From contig NC_090697.1 in NCBI RefSeq assembly GCF_040954835.1, forward strand, positions 16,050,001 to 16,114,000: a stretch of DNA of 64,000 bases, read 5' to 3'. Below are positions 1 through 12,371 of the stretch, one piece after another (within the stretch, counting starts at the first letter, position 1; every line of letters starts with the position of its first letter). The translations under genes were made by a program, and so were the position numbers. The DNA comes from Lepisosteus oculatus (lineage: Eukaryota; Chordata; Actinopteri; Semionotiformes; Lepisosteidae). The notes beneath the pieces were generated by a model. The model was given only the letters and a program-made list of their open reading frames with translations. It did not search any database and was not told where the DNA came from.

Positions 1-603
1 AATGAGAATATCTCATTAAAACAGTCACCAATCAATATGGTCGAACATAACACAATCTGCTGCACGACTGATTGATGGTTGACATTTTATCATCCTGTGA
101 GGCTAAGTAAAGATAATAAAATATAGCTTTTCCACATCATCAAAGACAAAAAAAACCCAATGACTATTCAACATTTTTCCAATTTGAAATATTTCAAATC
201 TCTTCCCAATAAACTTAACAGCTCATTACCACTTAACTAAAAATGTGCAAGGCTGAATACTCACTTACAAATGTATAACATCACTGATTTTCAATATGAG
301 CAAAAAAAATGAGCTTATTTCATGCATTGCAAAACAGAAATAACATGTCCTTCACATTTTGTACAAAAGGTTTTTTGGATAAAAACGCCAGGTAAAAATG
401 AGGAAGAATATTTACAGGGTACTCCAGTTCTTGTTGTGTAACAGCTGTTTCACAGTTTAAAAGAACTTTAGAGGGAAAATTTCAGACAGCATGCAGCATA
501 AGTGATTTGATGCTGTTTTACCTCATGAGTAAGTCAACTCACCGGCGTTAGCGATCAGAGGTACCCAAGATCAGCACACAGAGGGAAAGGGGTTAGTACT
601 CAC

Positions 604-731
604 TCTTCCAAATCCAAGTCGTTATCGTTCCTCTCCAAGTCGTCACCGAAAAACTCGAAGCGTTTCCAGCCGTCCTCGGTTTTTATCCAACTCCATCCCG
701 GAGACCGCCAGTCTTGGCCCAAGAACGGCAT
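604..731 (-). CDS. fbxo25: FBXO25 first coding exon (gene continues off the left edge)
   Basis: On the minus strand an ATG at 731 opens a 128-nt exon that ends at a GTGAGT donor (598-603 on the plus strand). It encodes about 43 residues beginning [20 protein letters not shown], then GWKR and an acidic stretch. This opening is the conserved N-terminus shared by FBXO25 and FBXO32 (atrogin-1). The [12 protein letters not shown] wording matches FBXO25, whereas FBXO32 has QNWVKTADGWKR (recalled, not searched). FBXO25 is the substrate-recognition subunit of an SCF ubiquitin ligase; its F-box and the rest of the protein would lie in exons left of position 1. A plausible 3' splice acceptor (CCAG, minus strand) ends at 740, nine bases before the ATG, so the 5' UTR may be split by an intron. 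The exon is intact. Confidence 0.88.
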
Positions 732-1189
732 CTTCTACCCTGGGATTTCAAGACAAGAGGCATTCCGCTCACAAGTCTTCAGCAGCTGCCATTTACTTTG
801 CGTACCACTTTCAAACTACTGTAGATGTGCCTCAAGCCCAGTTGCCTTAACCACACAGACGCGCACCAGAGAGTTGGCGAGAAGGTCAACATATCTGCTT
901 TTCATCTTAAAAAAATGAAGGCGAAGATTGCTGCCTTAAATAATTGGCAGCGGCAAAACATAAAACTAAAACACAACATTCGACATCATTAAATATTACA
1001 CGATAAAACCACATTACCACCAAGTATAAATAAACAAGGAGTCTCGGCTCATCCAAGTTATATTAGCGTAACACAATCTAACTAAAACATTAACACAAAC
1101 CACTTCTTCTTACCACGATACTTCTCTTTGTTTCTTGAATTTCAGCTGTACCCAGTAGTATTGACGGAAGTAAACATACTCTTTAGTAG

Positions 1190-1300
1190 AATATGATACG
1201 CCCCCTTTGCTCTGTGCGGTTTGTGATAGGACGCGGTATCTGTATTTACCGAGTTGCTATCCCGAAATCTTGCATCTGATTGGTCCGATAAGCTTTCAAT
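1190..1300 (-). promoter_or_regulatory. Probable fbxo25 promoter region
   Basis: About 0.5 kb upstream of the fbxo25 ATG on the minus strand lies a GC-rich patch. It holds a GGGGGCG box (about 1201-1207) and an inverted CCAAT box (ATTGG at about 1278-1282), with another ATTGG near 1417. These fit a TATA-less housekeeping promoter. The transcription start cannot be placed from sequence alone. Confidence 0.35.
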
Positions 1301-1309
1301 CAAAGGGCA

Positions 1310-4300
1310 GTGGACTACATGTTTTGTTCGGAGCCCTCGCGAACACGTGACTGCGAGTCCTGCACATGTCGGTGTGTTTTGGTTCTAGGGAGGAGGAGGA
1401 GTAACTGGAGTTTGATTGGAGGAGTTGGGTGTTTGGTAGTTGAAACGTGTATTTATTTTAAAAAAAACTCGTTTTGCTTAGGAGATCGACAACCTAGCAT
1501 TACACGAACGATTTTTGTTGGATGTTGAACACCATATTGTTTTGTCGCTGTTTTTCTCCTTTATTGTACTTAAAAATTAACTACTTCTGTCTCTTTGGAA
1601 TCATAAATTATATTTTGTTGTTCTGATTATTGTTAGACTTTGTTAGCCGCCATAAAATGTATATCATAAAAAAGAAACCTGTAATATAATCCTGTAATAC
1701 TGTTGATAATATCTCCAGAGGGTTAATCTTTCTCGTCTGATTATTACAGCACCCCGTGGCATCGATTCGATTTCACTATTTCACAGACGTGAAGCTCTCG
1801 TGTAAATGACACAACTTTGAGTAAGCTGTTGGTGAATTGCACTTTCTGTTGGAGCTTCTGCCCCCGTCTTCCAAACACTGCGTCTAAATTATTAAAGTCT
1901 TGGAACGCTCGCATTAACCAGGTGTCATGCCAGTGACGTAAATCCTATCAGTTACTTGAGCCACATCGAAACACAATGAGGAAAAGTCACGTCTGACATT
2001 CCTGAGGAATTCTAGCACATACAAATACCACATGCTGGGTCATTTCCACTTCTGTGAACAAGGGTAAGGCAGGGTGTACGGTGTATGTCATAGGTATAAA
2101 TGGAACACAACATGAATTTCGTCAAACATTTAAACATCTCAAAATTACAGAAAATAAAATTGCAAAACAAAAAAGCATACTCTTTCAATATGAAATAGGA
2201 CATTATCAAAAAGTAGGCATTAGGTATGACCTCCTTGACCATTAGCACAGCATAGGCACAGACCTGCTCAGCTTCTGAAAAGTCTTCTGTAAGAGGTTCC
2301 ACCACTCCTCCCATGCAGCTACAGTCAGCAGGGCAAGTTTGAAAAATAGTAATTATCTCCTGCTGGTGACGCTTCCACAGGTGTTTGGTTTTATTGAGAT
2401 CAGGACAACAGCCAGACATTTCCTTGAGGTTGTGTCACTGTAATCCTAGTACAATGTTTTCTTGGATTGTTGATTAAATTCAAATTGGCTTGAAGCAACA
2501 GAAAGGCTGTTGCCTTAAGAATTTTATCAATGTCTTTCTGAGCAGTATAGCTGACGTCAACCTATACCACAGACTGTTCTTGTCATACAGGATGTTGCTC
2601 CATACACAATTGCAGGTTCACTGGTCCTACAGCTGGTTTGAGCAGTGCATCAGTCATGGAAATATGCCTCCACACACATTGTCAAGCCTAGAGGAAGAAA
2701 CCTTACTTGTCAGTGAATAGTACAGTCCAACACCCTATCTGCTCCCACTTCAGAAGTTCTCTGTCCCACAGAGCACAGCAGTTTCATCTTTCAGATCTCA
2801 ATGTTACCTTTGAATGGCCTCTTGAGTATGCATATCTTTTTTACACGGATGGCAAGCTACGGTCATTGTGTTGATATGTTGCATATTTCTTCCTGCTATT
2901 CTTTGTACAGTCTGGAAATAAATCCATTTAAATAAATGGAATAGGCTGGTATGGTGACACCTTTCAGGATGTGTCCTGTCACACACAGACCCAAGTTCCT
3001 AGTTTCTCTGGACTTGTGATTGATTGTTGAAACAGAATATCTCATTCATGCCAAAAGCAACTAGTCGATCTTTATTACTCAGACAGCATGGTCATACTAT
3101 TCTATTGCTGTAAAATGTAGACTCCCACCATCTCATTGAACAAGTTCCAGAGAACATTTTGCCAGAACTACAAAAACACCTGATTCTTAAAAAAATTGTA
3201 ACTCTTTCATTCAAAGAGGTAAATTAGATCCGTTGTGTTCCAAGTTTTCAATTTCCTTGTGAGAAATAAAAGCTGAATACATTGTAAACCATATGGTATA
3301 TTACAAAATGTCTGTCATTTCCAGCTTGCCTTCTATAACAGACAATTTTGTATCTCTAAAACACTTTTGTTCTCCTAATGTTTTCTTATTATGAACGTAA
3401 AAAAAACAATGGCATAGATTTTGGCTGTCAAAGCAGTAATACTTTCTGTGTCTTTCTTTTGATCATAGTAGACTTCTGTTTTTGTAGCCAGTGTGGCATG
3501 TACAACCCTCTGATTTTAGTCTTGTTGAAAATCTTTGGACACGATAATGGGTCAATCACACAAACCATTACCATCACCCACCACTGAGTAAGGCTACACA
3601 ATGCCCAGTTCTCGACAGAATTAAGAATTAAGATATCACCACTTCTTTACACCAGGTTCAGACAAGGAAGATCTTAACTGAGCAATGTTTTTCAGAAATG
3701 TTTCTCGGGGAGGAAAAGTATAACTAGTGACCTGAAGTGTAGAATACAAAGACCACTTCAAGATTTCTGAGTCCTTCCCCGTCACTGGTGATATTACAAT
3801 GGTAATTTACAACAGGAAACAATTTATTTTATTCCAGTGACACTCCAAAATCAAAAAGACTGAAACAAACACTCATCCTTAACTTACAGGGTCAACTTCT
3901 TGATGTGGTGTTACTTGACAAATTTGTTATGCCAAAGGAGTTGGTTTTTTTTTGCTCACATAGTTGCTGAATATACATAGAGAACTAGTCAAGCACAGCA
4001 GATTTTCATCGTGCCTGGGAGCAGTGTACCTTCATTTTCTTACAAAGCATTTATTAGTAGACATAGGCACCCATTTTTCATCGGAATAACATTATTTTGA
4101 TATCATTGGAGACATTTTAAAAGGCATTTAGTCATGACATCCCTGGTGGCGATTAATTAAATGAAACAAAGTCTTGGGGTTGAATTAACCTCTCGCCGCA
4201 CTGATGGCGAAATGTATACGAATGTTATTAGGTGGCCTTGAGGAAGAAGGCAAAACGGAATACAATTTTCTCAAATACTCTTACTCTGCCACCTCGTGGT

Positions 4301-4900
4301 CATGTTCGGAACTGAGCTATAGAAGTAAAGAATTCTTTGTTAAGCCAAAACATTTTTAATTCAAAGAGGGGAATAAAATAATGGTATGAGAGCCACCAGG
4401 TGTGTAATTTGTTCTTACTACAATTACTCTATCTGCGTGTGCAAAACAATCTGGTTTATCTGAAGTCAATAAGTGAACAATTTGAGTTTAATAAAAGCAA
4501 ACAAGTGCTCCTGGGATTTGTCCATTCCATTGCTTTGTAAAAAAACTCACCTCTCCTATATCCTTCCCTCAGTTCTCTACAACACTTCATTTTGTGTAGT
4601 ATGTTGAATATCTTTTAAGGCTGAGCCTTCATTCATAACATAATCTGCCAATTGCCGTGAAAACATCTTGATCTTGGTGATCTAACATTCCCCTAACATG
4701 TTGCTGTATGGAATTATAATAAATGACAAAGACCTGGACTGCCTTCTACTGCAATACTGTTTTTGCATATAGTTGTTTTGTTCAGGAACGTTAATGTTTC
4801 AATATGCCTGAAATACATAAGAAATGTTATAAATGAGAAGAGGCAATTCAACTCACTTAACCAGGGGTTGCCACTATTTGATTAGAGGATCTCTCCCAGC
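1310..4900. other. Intergenic, no recognised gene
   Basis: AT-rich sequence with only short chance ORFs. The longest (minus strand, 2012-2419, 135 codons) resembles no family I recognise. No LINE, SINE or transposon motif was recognised, although 2.0-3.0 kb could be an old, unidentifiable repeat. Confidence 0.5.
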
Positions 4901-4903
4901 TGC

Positions 4904-5380
4904 TTATAATAATAATAATAATTGCTTACACTTATATAGCGCTTTTCTGGACACTCCACTCAAAGCGCTTTACAGGTAATGGGGTCTCCCCTCCACCACC
5001 ACCAATGTGCAGCATCCACCTGGATGATGCGACGGCAGCCATAGTGCGCCAGAACGCTCACCACACATCAGCTATCAGTGGGGAGGAGAGCAGAGTAATG
5101 TAGCCAATTCATAGAGGGGGGTTATTAGGAGGCCATGATGGGGTAAAGGCCAGGGGGGAAATTTGGCCAGGACACCGGGGTTACACCCCTACTCTTTTCG
5201 AGAAGCGCCCTGGGATTTTTAATGACCACAGAGAGTCAGGACCTCGGTTTTACGTCTCATCCGAAGGACGGCGCCTGTTTACAGTATAGTGTCCCCGTCA
5301 CTATACCGGGGCATTAGGACCCACATGGACCGCAGGGTGAGCGCCCCCTGCTGGCCCCACTAACACCTCTTCCACTTCCA
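4904..5380 (-). repeat. 5S-derived SINE, long form, head degraded
   Basis: Minus-strand copy. Its 3' tail appears at the left as an (AAT)n run followed by a block containing TATAGCGCTTTTCTGG. Then follow the central body (GGAAATTTGGCCAGGACACC, later GGACCTCGGTTTTACGTCTC) and the GCGCCCCCTGCTGG segment near 5341. Beyond 5380 the 5S-like head is not recognisable. The same body occurs at 8.5, 16, 30 and 45.6 kb. Confidence 0.85.
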
Positions 5381-5514
5381 CCTCTTCCTTGTTTGCTTAC
5401 TGAAATGAGTCCAGGGTATGAGCTTCAGTAACATGGCTGGGTAGCTTTTTCTAGATTCTCAAAACATCTTGTTTACAAAATGTCCCTCTGTTATCACTCA
5501 GGTTGATTCATATT

Positions 5515-6240
5515 AGTACTTAGGTGTCCACATAGACCATAACCTGTGCTGGTCTACTCATGTTGAGAGTGTTTGCTCCAAAGTGCAGCAGCACTTATAT
5601 TTCCTGAGAAGACTGAGAGTGTTGGGGTTCGACAGGAAGTAATGCTACTCTTTTACCGTGCTGTAATCGAGAGCATTGTCAGATATGGTATTACAGCGTT
5701 GGTTTGATAATCTATCAGTTCATTTAAAATCGCAAATTACCTGCCTCATACAGACAGCTTTGAAGGTCATGGGAGTGAAACAGCACCTCTCCCTGCAGAC
5801 AAACGTTGAAAAATTAACAATCAAACAGGCAGGAAAAATGATCTCAGATCCTTCCCACATCCTCAACTCTGAATATCAACTTCTTCCTTCTGGCAAACGT
5901 TTTAGGGTTCCCAAATGTAAGTCAAACAGATACAAACATTCCTCTGTTCCACTATCCATTAAAGCTGTCAACGCAAATGTCAAGGATGAACACAGTTTTG
6001 ACTCTTACAACCCACTTGAGTGCAATATGTGTTATAAACGTAACATATTGTTATGTGTTATATTGTACACGTGCAAAGAGTGATGTGCAATGTTTTTCTT
6101 ATTTTTTGTAATAGAGTAATGTGCAATGTTTTTCTTTTTTTCTTTTTTTTTGTTTGCATTCTATTAAAATGTACTGGAGTGCTGGGTGTCCATAAAAAAA
6201 TTCCCTCAGGGGACAATAAAATCTTACCTTATCTTCTACA
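5515..6240 (+). mobile_element. LINE 3' end (L2/Rex1-like reverse transcriptase C-terminus)
   Basis: The plus-strand translation, with frame breaks, reads as the end of a non-LTR retrotransposon ORF2. It runs YLGVHID near 5520, then YFLRRLRVLGF (about 5600), a segment like FYRAVIESIVRYGITAWF, and the open piece at 5676-6083 containing KVMGVKQHLSLQ, ISDPSHILNSEYQLLPSGKR and FRVPKCKSNRYKHSSVP. These are hallmarks of fish L2/Rex1-type elements (family knowledge). A 3' UTR ends at about 6240 in GGACAATAAAATCTTACC plus a short repeat. It is 5'-truncated and frameshifted, hence dead. Confidence 0.8.
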
Positions 6241-6274
6241 TTTTAAATGAACTTCAGCCCTAATCTCCATTTGT

Positions 6275-6480
6275 ATCCCCTTGTTTGTTACTCCACTGTT
6301 GATTCTGAAGTCCATTGTGTTGACTGTCAATGCCTTTGAGGATTCTGATCAGGTCTCCTCAAACTTTCTTTCATCAAGATTAAAAAGTCTCAGCTCTATT
6401 AACCTGTCTTTCAAGGATATTTCTTTAAAGACAGGAATGCATCAGGTCTCTACATTCTCTATATTCAAATGACACCAGAC
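6275..6480 (-). repeat. Possible CR1-like LINE fragment
   Basis: The stretch GATCAGGTCTCCTCAAACTT followed by a segment reading as CAGCTCTATTAACCTGTC resembles the reverse complement of CR1/L3-type LINE 3' ends, as I recall them from fish and reptile genomes. No ORF is intact. The call rests on wording alone. Confidence 0.35.
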
Positions 6481-6544
6481 TTAAAGGCATTATTGGCTAT
6501 GATCATATAGTATACAGAATAATTTAGTATACAGAGTAAATTAG

Positions 6545-6730
6545 GTAGCTGCATCAGCATGCATAGGCTGCAAAGGAACAAGTAACAGGTTTATTCCATG
6601 ATGAAAAAAAAGAAGAAAGAAAACACAACGTTTAGGCCATTGAGCCTGAAGAAGGCACCACGGCCAAAATGTTGTGGTTCCTTTGTTTTTTTAGCATGGA
6701 ATAAACCTATTACTTGCTCCTTTGTAGTAT
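6545..6730. repeat. Penelope-like terminal repeats in inverted (fold-back) arrangement
   Basis: Two copies of the same Penelope-like terminal sequence face each other. The left arm (about 6575-6640) holds GGTTTATTCCATG and ACACAACGTTT. The right arm (about 6645-6725) holds CCTGAAGAAGGCACCACGG, GTTGTGG and CATGGAATAAACCTATTACT, roughly the reverse complement of the left. The flank at 6539-6590 also matches 17356-17401. The same wording occurs at the 3' ends of the elements at 12.4 and 62.9 kb. Confidence 0.7.
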
Positions 6731-8450
6731 ATAATTTGCATTTTAAAGGTGCATGGCTACTTTCTGCTTAAACCTTTTGATGTAAACTACATTTAATATG
6801 TCCATGGATGTAGTAGTGTTTTCAAATTTCCAACATGGAAATGGTTGATCCAAAGGGTCTGCATGCAGAAAAACTCAAGGCAGCTTCAGAAGGAAGTCCT
6901 GGAGGCGTTTTGTTTTTCTTTCCAGCTTTGTACTGGTAGAGTACAACAGTATTGAAAAATGCCCCCTTTGCATTCCTTTTATATAGCAAAAGTACAATGA
7001 TGAATTACACCCATCTGAGAATGTACCAAAACAGCCTTTAACGCTGATCTAATCACAATACCCAATAAAAACCCAGTGTGGCTATTTAATACAATTAGAG
7101 GTCATTTAGCAGTTTCTAGTAGCAGCTCAGGTGTAAGTACAGCCAATAACAAGCCAGCCTGCCTGACAGAAAAGAGAAGACTTCTTTATCAACAATTGAC
7201 ACCTTTCAGTTTCATTTCTGTTGCCTTCTTCAAGGACAGAATAGTGTAAAACTATGTGCTTATAAACTCCCATTAATGTTGATGAAAAGGGAATAATGTT
7301 TTCCTTTTTGGTCAGCAACAAAGGATGAATTTTGCTTTCACAAAGAGGGCATCGATGATAATTGTTTTTAATTCTCAATTCTTACGACCTTCAGACTGTA
7401 CAAAGAGGTCATATGGTAAGAATTGGAATGAAAAATGGTGCCACTGTACATCTACTTTTTTTCTGTTTTGTGAGGATTCAGTATTTTTCATTCAACAGAG
7501 AAAGTATTATAATTCTAATCTCTTCCACTTCTGGATATGCATAATACTGCCCTATTACTTTCAGAACAGTTGTTATAAATAATGATACTTCAAAAGGAGA
7601 AGGAGAACTCATTCATTTGATTAATCTGAATATTAATCAAATCTTTCCTGGTGTCCTCTGCCACTAGTATCAGTCCTCCTTGAAATGATACTGTACTAGA
7701 CTTTGCATATCTATTCTACAGAGAGAAAAATATATTTTTTTTAAATTGGAATGAAACCAAACCAGAAAATAAGAGTGATTTTCACACACTATTGCTTATT
7801 TGCACAGTTAGCTGTATTTGATTTAAGATTTATTATCCCTTTTTATCCTCTTATGATGTCTCTTCCTTCAGTCGGATCTACTGGTCTTTAAGTCGTGGCC
7901 TTTGGTCATGGGTGTAGGCAAATTTACTCTCTCTTAAAATTAATTCTGCTAGAATCTCATGAAAATTGAAGATCAATCATTCATTGTGTGTCACGTCCAG
8001 AATTTGAGATTTTAAACTGGAATGTTATTGAACTATTGCAATAAGAATTGATGATAACATGCACACAGAAATCATGAAACTGCTCATCAAAATAAACCTT
8101 AAAAAAGAAAAGAAAATGGATAATGGATAACAGATATTTATCAAGTCTTTTGCTATCTTTTTTTATTTCACTCATCATTCATAAATGTAATACACACACA
8201 TGATTTTGACTTGCAGAAAATGAATTCACCTCAATAGTGGGAGGGTTCATTGAGCACCAGTGATGAGGAAATTTTACCTGTTGAACGACAAGCCAGGTGA
8301 AAACCAATAAAATAAACTCAGAAAGGAACTCAAAACCCCTGCTTCTAAAGAGAAATCTGCCTTGATGAGTATATTGCAGGCTGAATGAAGCTACCACACT
8401 GTTGCTAGCTGTGGTGGAAGATGAACAAGAAGAACAAGAAGAAACCTGTA
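6731..8450. other. Intergenic, no recognised gene
   Basis: No gene or confident repeat. On the minus strand, 7195-7260 contains CTTGAAGAAGGCAACAG, faintly like the Penelope terminal motif, but with no other shared sequence. Confidence 0.4.
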
Positions 8451-8454
8451 CATC

Positions 8455-8620
8455 AGGATTAACACCCCTACTCTTTCTGAGAAATGCCCTGGGATTTGTA
8501 AAGACCACAGAGAGTTAGGACCTCATTGCCTCATCCAAAGGACAATGTCTTTTTTACACTATTGTGTCCTCATCACTATACTGGGCCGATAGAGTCCACA
8601 CAGACCGCAGGGTGAGCACT
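8455..8620 (-). repeat. 5S-derived SINE, body fragment
   Basis: A short piece of the shared SINE body in the same orientation as the copy at 4.9 kb. It contains ACACCCCTACTCTTTCTGAG, GACCACAGAGAGTTAGGACC, CTCATCCAAAGGAC and CAGACCGCAGGGTGAGCAC. Both ends are missing. Confidence 0.75.
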
Positions 8621-9935
8621 CTAATATTAGCTGGAACAACATGTGCTATGTAGGGCTCAAAGACCGTTGAGCAAATCACATGCTGCTCCCGGCTGGATGT
8701 GACAGAATCCCACGAGAAGGCATCATGAACCTTGAGTAATTGTGTCTCAGATTCAGCTTGCGTTGCTTCCAGCCGCGGCTACACTTGACCTCCACAGGGG
8801 ACACCCTCTTGAGCAACCTTGTTTTCTGAAATTAAAATCCCACTTGTTGAAGTTTTCTTGTTCGACTTGAGCTCTGTGTCACTGCTGGTTCCGAAGAGCT
8901 ACAAACCTGCAGCCTTCAGCAAAATTGGAAAGTGGCTAAAGATGTCAAAACCAGGGATTGTGAGTTGAAAGAGTCATTAAGAACTCAACTAGAATGAAAA
9001 TCAGAAGGTTCCGTGACGCACAGGCCCAGGGGAGAGCATTACTAACCAAAATGAAATGTTCCAAGTCAAGAACTCCAGCCAAATATGTGATACTATACTG
9101 GGTACACATTTTATGGATTCATTCTGGAGAGAATAAAATGTAATTCCTTCTGCGGATAGGTTTATTTAGTTCTATCTTTATTTACGATGAGCAAATGAAC
9201 TCACTGGGCTTAATTGAGCTTTAACTCAATTCTAACTTGCTCAGAGTCAAATGTTTGCGCTCTAGTTACCAACTAGAAAATACAGTTCTCCTGCTTTATC
9301 AAGCACAACTGAAAATATGTAAACAATGAGGATGTCTTCACACCAGGAATACTAATAATAGTGATAATGATGACAATTGCCAATATAAAGTCACTGTACA
9401 TATTGCTTGGTTAGCTCATAACTATAATTCTAATGGAAATAAACAATATAAGTGATATTCAGAATTATGGTTGCTGTCAGATAATGTTCCTCTCCTAGCA
9501 CAGTAATGGCAGAAGCTATTCAGCAGTTCACAAATATGAGGGGTGAAAAGAGCAGAGGATCAGAAGATCCATGTTCTGTAAAATTGCATATATATTTATT
9601 TTCTCTGCCTTCTCCTTCTAGCTTCTCAATTACTGGCTTGTACTGGATGATTGGTGTGTGTGAGCATATCCAGATACTTTGACGTTACAGTTATTGTTAT
9701 CTTTCCAAGCGTACAACTCAAATGTATACTTTCATTTACAAACCTTACATGTATTTACATGCATTTAAATACCAGCTCTCTTCAGCTGAAAGTTAGTTTT
9801 GACCCGTTTAGTTTATCATAGAGCAACTTTTGTGCTGACAAAGTCATGTGCACCTGGAAACTATAGAAAGGGAGACAGCACAACTGAGAGAGACAGAGAA
9901 AATATCTACTTCATTCTCTCTCTGTGTTTCTTCTG
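8621..9935. other. Intergenic, no recognised feature
   Basis: Nothing recognised apart from short simple-sequence runs. No ORF longer than chance. Confidence 0.45.
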
Positions 9936-9939
9936 AATA

Positions 9940-10545
9940 ATAATTTATTTAATGTATATAGAGATTTTCATCCAAAAGTATCCCAAATTACTTTATGTAT
10001 AGGAAATGACTCAGTTCATCCACCACTCAAACACAGTACCCATCTGGGCAGAAACCATTATGCACCAGCAGTCTTATTTCACAGCTTCTTGGGAGAAGAG
10101 AAAATAGAAATTATGTCACTAATTTAGGAGTCATTTTAGGCAGGGAGATTGTGAAAGTGCAGGGTGGAATTTTAGCCAGAACACTGGAACTGACAACCCT
10201 GCTCTTACAGACAGTGCCATAAGACTGTTAATGTTTAGTTCACTTTATGTGTCATATACACAAGTTCAATGAAATGCTTATTTGCACGTATGCTCCAATG
10301 CAAAGACATTAAAAGGAATCACCAAAAACATAAACACAGAACAGCAGCAACAACAAGTTCAATAACATACCTGTACAACAAAGAAAAAGACCAGGCAGTT
10401 GAACTTCAGTTCAATATCTTATCCAAAAGACATTACCTTCCATGTTCCCTGGTCACTATATTGAGACCTAGGTTGGAAATTCTATTCCACAGAGAACAGT
10501 GTCATCTACTTACAGCAGCTACTTAGTTTTCCATAGAGATTGCTT
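9940..10545 (-). repeat. Second SINE family (body shared with the 5S SINE), split by an insertion
   Basis: The left part (9940-10235) matches the copy at 34.85 kb, with CAGTTCATCCACCACT, AATTTTAGCCAGAACACTGG and CCCTGCTCTTACAGACAG. The element then breaks and resumes at about 10402 with TCTTATCCAAAAGACATTAC, GTCACTATATTGAGACCTAG and a diverged end near 10545. The 165 bases between (10236-10401) have no counterpart in the other copy and look inserted. Confidence 0.6.
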
Positions 10546-10784
10546 CCCACCATTTTTTCTGGTGTTTTCTGGTTTTTATTCCAGACAGTTTCTGGCAAAA
10601 ATGGTTTTCAGATCCTAAAAAGTTGAATGGAATAGTTAGAGGAGTCAACCAGTTTCTGCGTTCCCTTATTCGGGTGTGTTTGGAAATATGAAACCAATCG
10701 AACCACTGCAGAATGAAAAAACTGATCACATTTAAAAAGAAAAAAAGTGAGCATACACTTAATAACCTAGCTGAAAGTCATTGC

Positions 10785-11245
10785 CCACCGGCGTGTCGGG
10801 GCCTTCTGCTGGCGTTGGCACGTTACCAAGATTCATTACTGGAAGTCGCTCTGTTAGTTGGATCATTCGCCGCACCTGAACAAGGTTGGAGGCCGAGTCG
10901 GTGCTGTCAGGGAGCGCGATGGGAAATGCTGATCCAATGCTCCCCGAGCCCAGTTCCGTGACCGAGCCATCTGCTTGCCCTCCTGGCTTCGACCTACCGC
11001 GCTGACTATTGACGACATCGAACCGATTCTGGACAGGTCAGGGTCGCTGTGCAGTCAACCTTGTCCGATGGGGCCAGGCAACTGACCCAAAATGCAACTG
11101 TGGTGCACCACAGACTATGTCACACGTTGTGAACGACTGCCCACTGACGCACTTCAGTTGTGGACTGTTGGCCTTACACCTAGCTGAATGATGCCGCTTG
11201 CTGGCTCAGCACGCAGTGCAAACGCTAAAGAAAGAAAGAATACAC
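10785..11245 (+). mobile_element. LINE fragment: C-terminal zinc knuckle of a non-LTR ORF2
   Basis: The open stretch 11009-11191 gives FWTGQGRCAVNLVRWGQATD, then CNCGAPQTMSHVVNDCPLTH, a C-x-C-x8-H-x4-C knuckle. That arrangement is typical of the C-terminus of I/Jockey/CR1-type reverse-transcriptase polyproteins. Upstream, 10785-11008 is more GC-rich than its surroundings and reads as the preceding, frameshifted part. The piece ends in a short (AAAG)n run near 11230-11245. It is truncated and inactive. Confidence 0.7.
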
Positions 11246-12370
11246 TAGTTGAGCAGATTGCAAACAAGGACAGAGTGCAGAAACAAGTAAACAAACACAT
11301 AGATCAATAAAGCACCAGTTATTACCAGTGCAGTGAACTAAAAAGTAGCAGAAACAGAGGTACCCTAGGACCAGATTTATTTCATGCCAACAGTCTGCCC
11401 AGCCTTGCTTATCTTTTGATATCTGACATCAGGCTAGAAGATGGTTATACTGGAAATACTGCTATCACAAGCTGTTGCTTGTATTGGGTTATCTGTGTTC
11501 TTGATAAAAATCTATCAGTTGTATTGCATAAACATTTAGAGACCATGAAAGTACCATAGTATATGTGTATGGCAAATCCTCTCCTGAAAAAATAACAACA
11601 ACAATTTGCATAACAGTGCACTGTCCTTAGGTCCTGTAATTAAGAAAGTTTATGAAGCATGAAGTGCAACCTATGGTTTGAAAAATGTTAGTTATCTTTA
11701 TGTCTTTCAATGAGCATCTAAGTATTGTGGAAACACTCACTACAACGGATGTTAATAAGCAACTTTAACAGCGAAGTATAACTTAACATATAGACCCTTG
11801 CCGCAGTGTATGAGCTGAACTGATTGAATTGTTTGTTGCGATGATACTTGCATCTTGTGTGATCCTGGTAAAGCAGGATCTGGAGAAGAAAACCACCTCA
11901 AGAAAGGTGACAAGCATCTGTGGTGACAAGTATATTAAAATGGACTCTGAATGTGCTATGAGATGCAAAGGAAACATCTTTATTGGCCTCTGTGGCACAC
12001 AATATTGACATTAAAACCGGCTAATATTTAAACAATGTAGCAGCAGCTAGGCTTGGTAATTGAAAGTAAACAGCAGTGTGTGCACAAAAACTGACATAAG
12101 AGTACAAAAATATGTAGTGTATCCTATGGCATCCTAAAGGGGTCATCAAACAATGGATATAAGATATTCTGCTCTCTGAGAAGTATGACAAATCTGACTG
12201 TTGTGTAGGGTTCTTCTGATCTGCAAATGTGCATGCATTTTTCAACACTGACAATCATGGTATTACAGTTTGAAGGCTAAAAGAAGCAGAAAACACAGTA
12301 AGCCTTGAGAAACTCTGAAATTGCTGTGGTGCCTAAAATGTACTTAATTAAGTGAAGGAACATGTACAGG
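11246..12370. other. Intergenic, no recognised feature
   Basis: No gene or clear repeat recognised. The minus-strand ORFs at 11783-11998 and 12021-12254 have no recognisable domain. Confidence 0.4.
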
Positions 12371-12371
12371 A

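Noticed and set aside
1310..1528. 72-codon ORF upstream of fbxo25
   Set aside because: Basic and Cys-rich chance reading of promoter-side sequence with no domain.
2012..2419. 135-codon minus-strand ORF
   Set aside because: No family recognised, no splice or promoter context, and the second half is a run of hydrophobic and Cys residues typical of AT-rich non-coding DNA.
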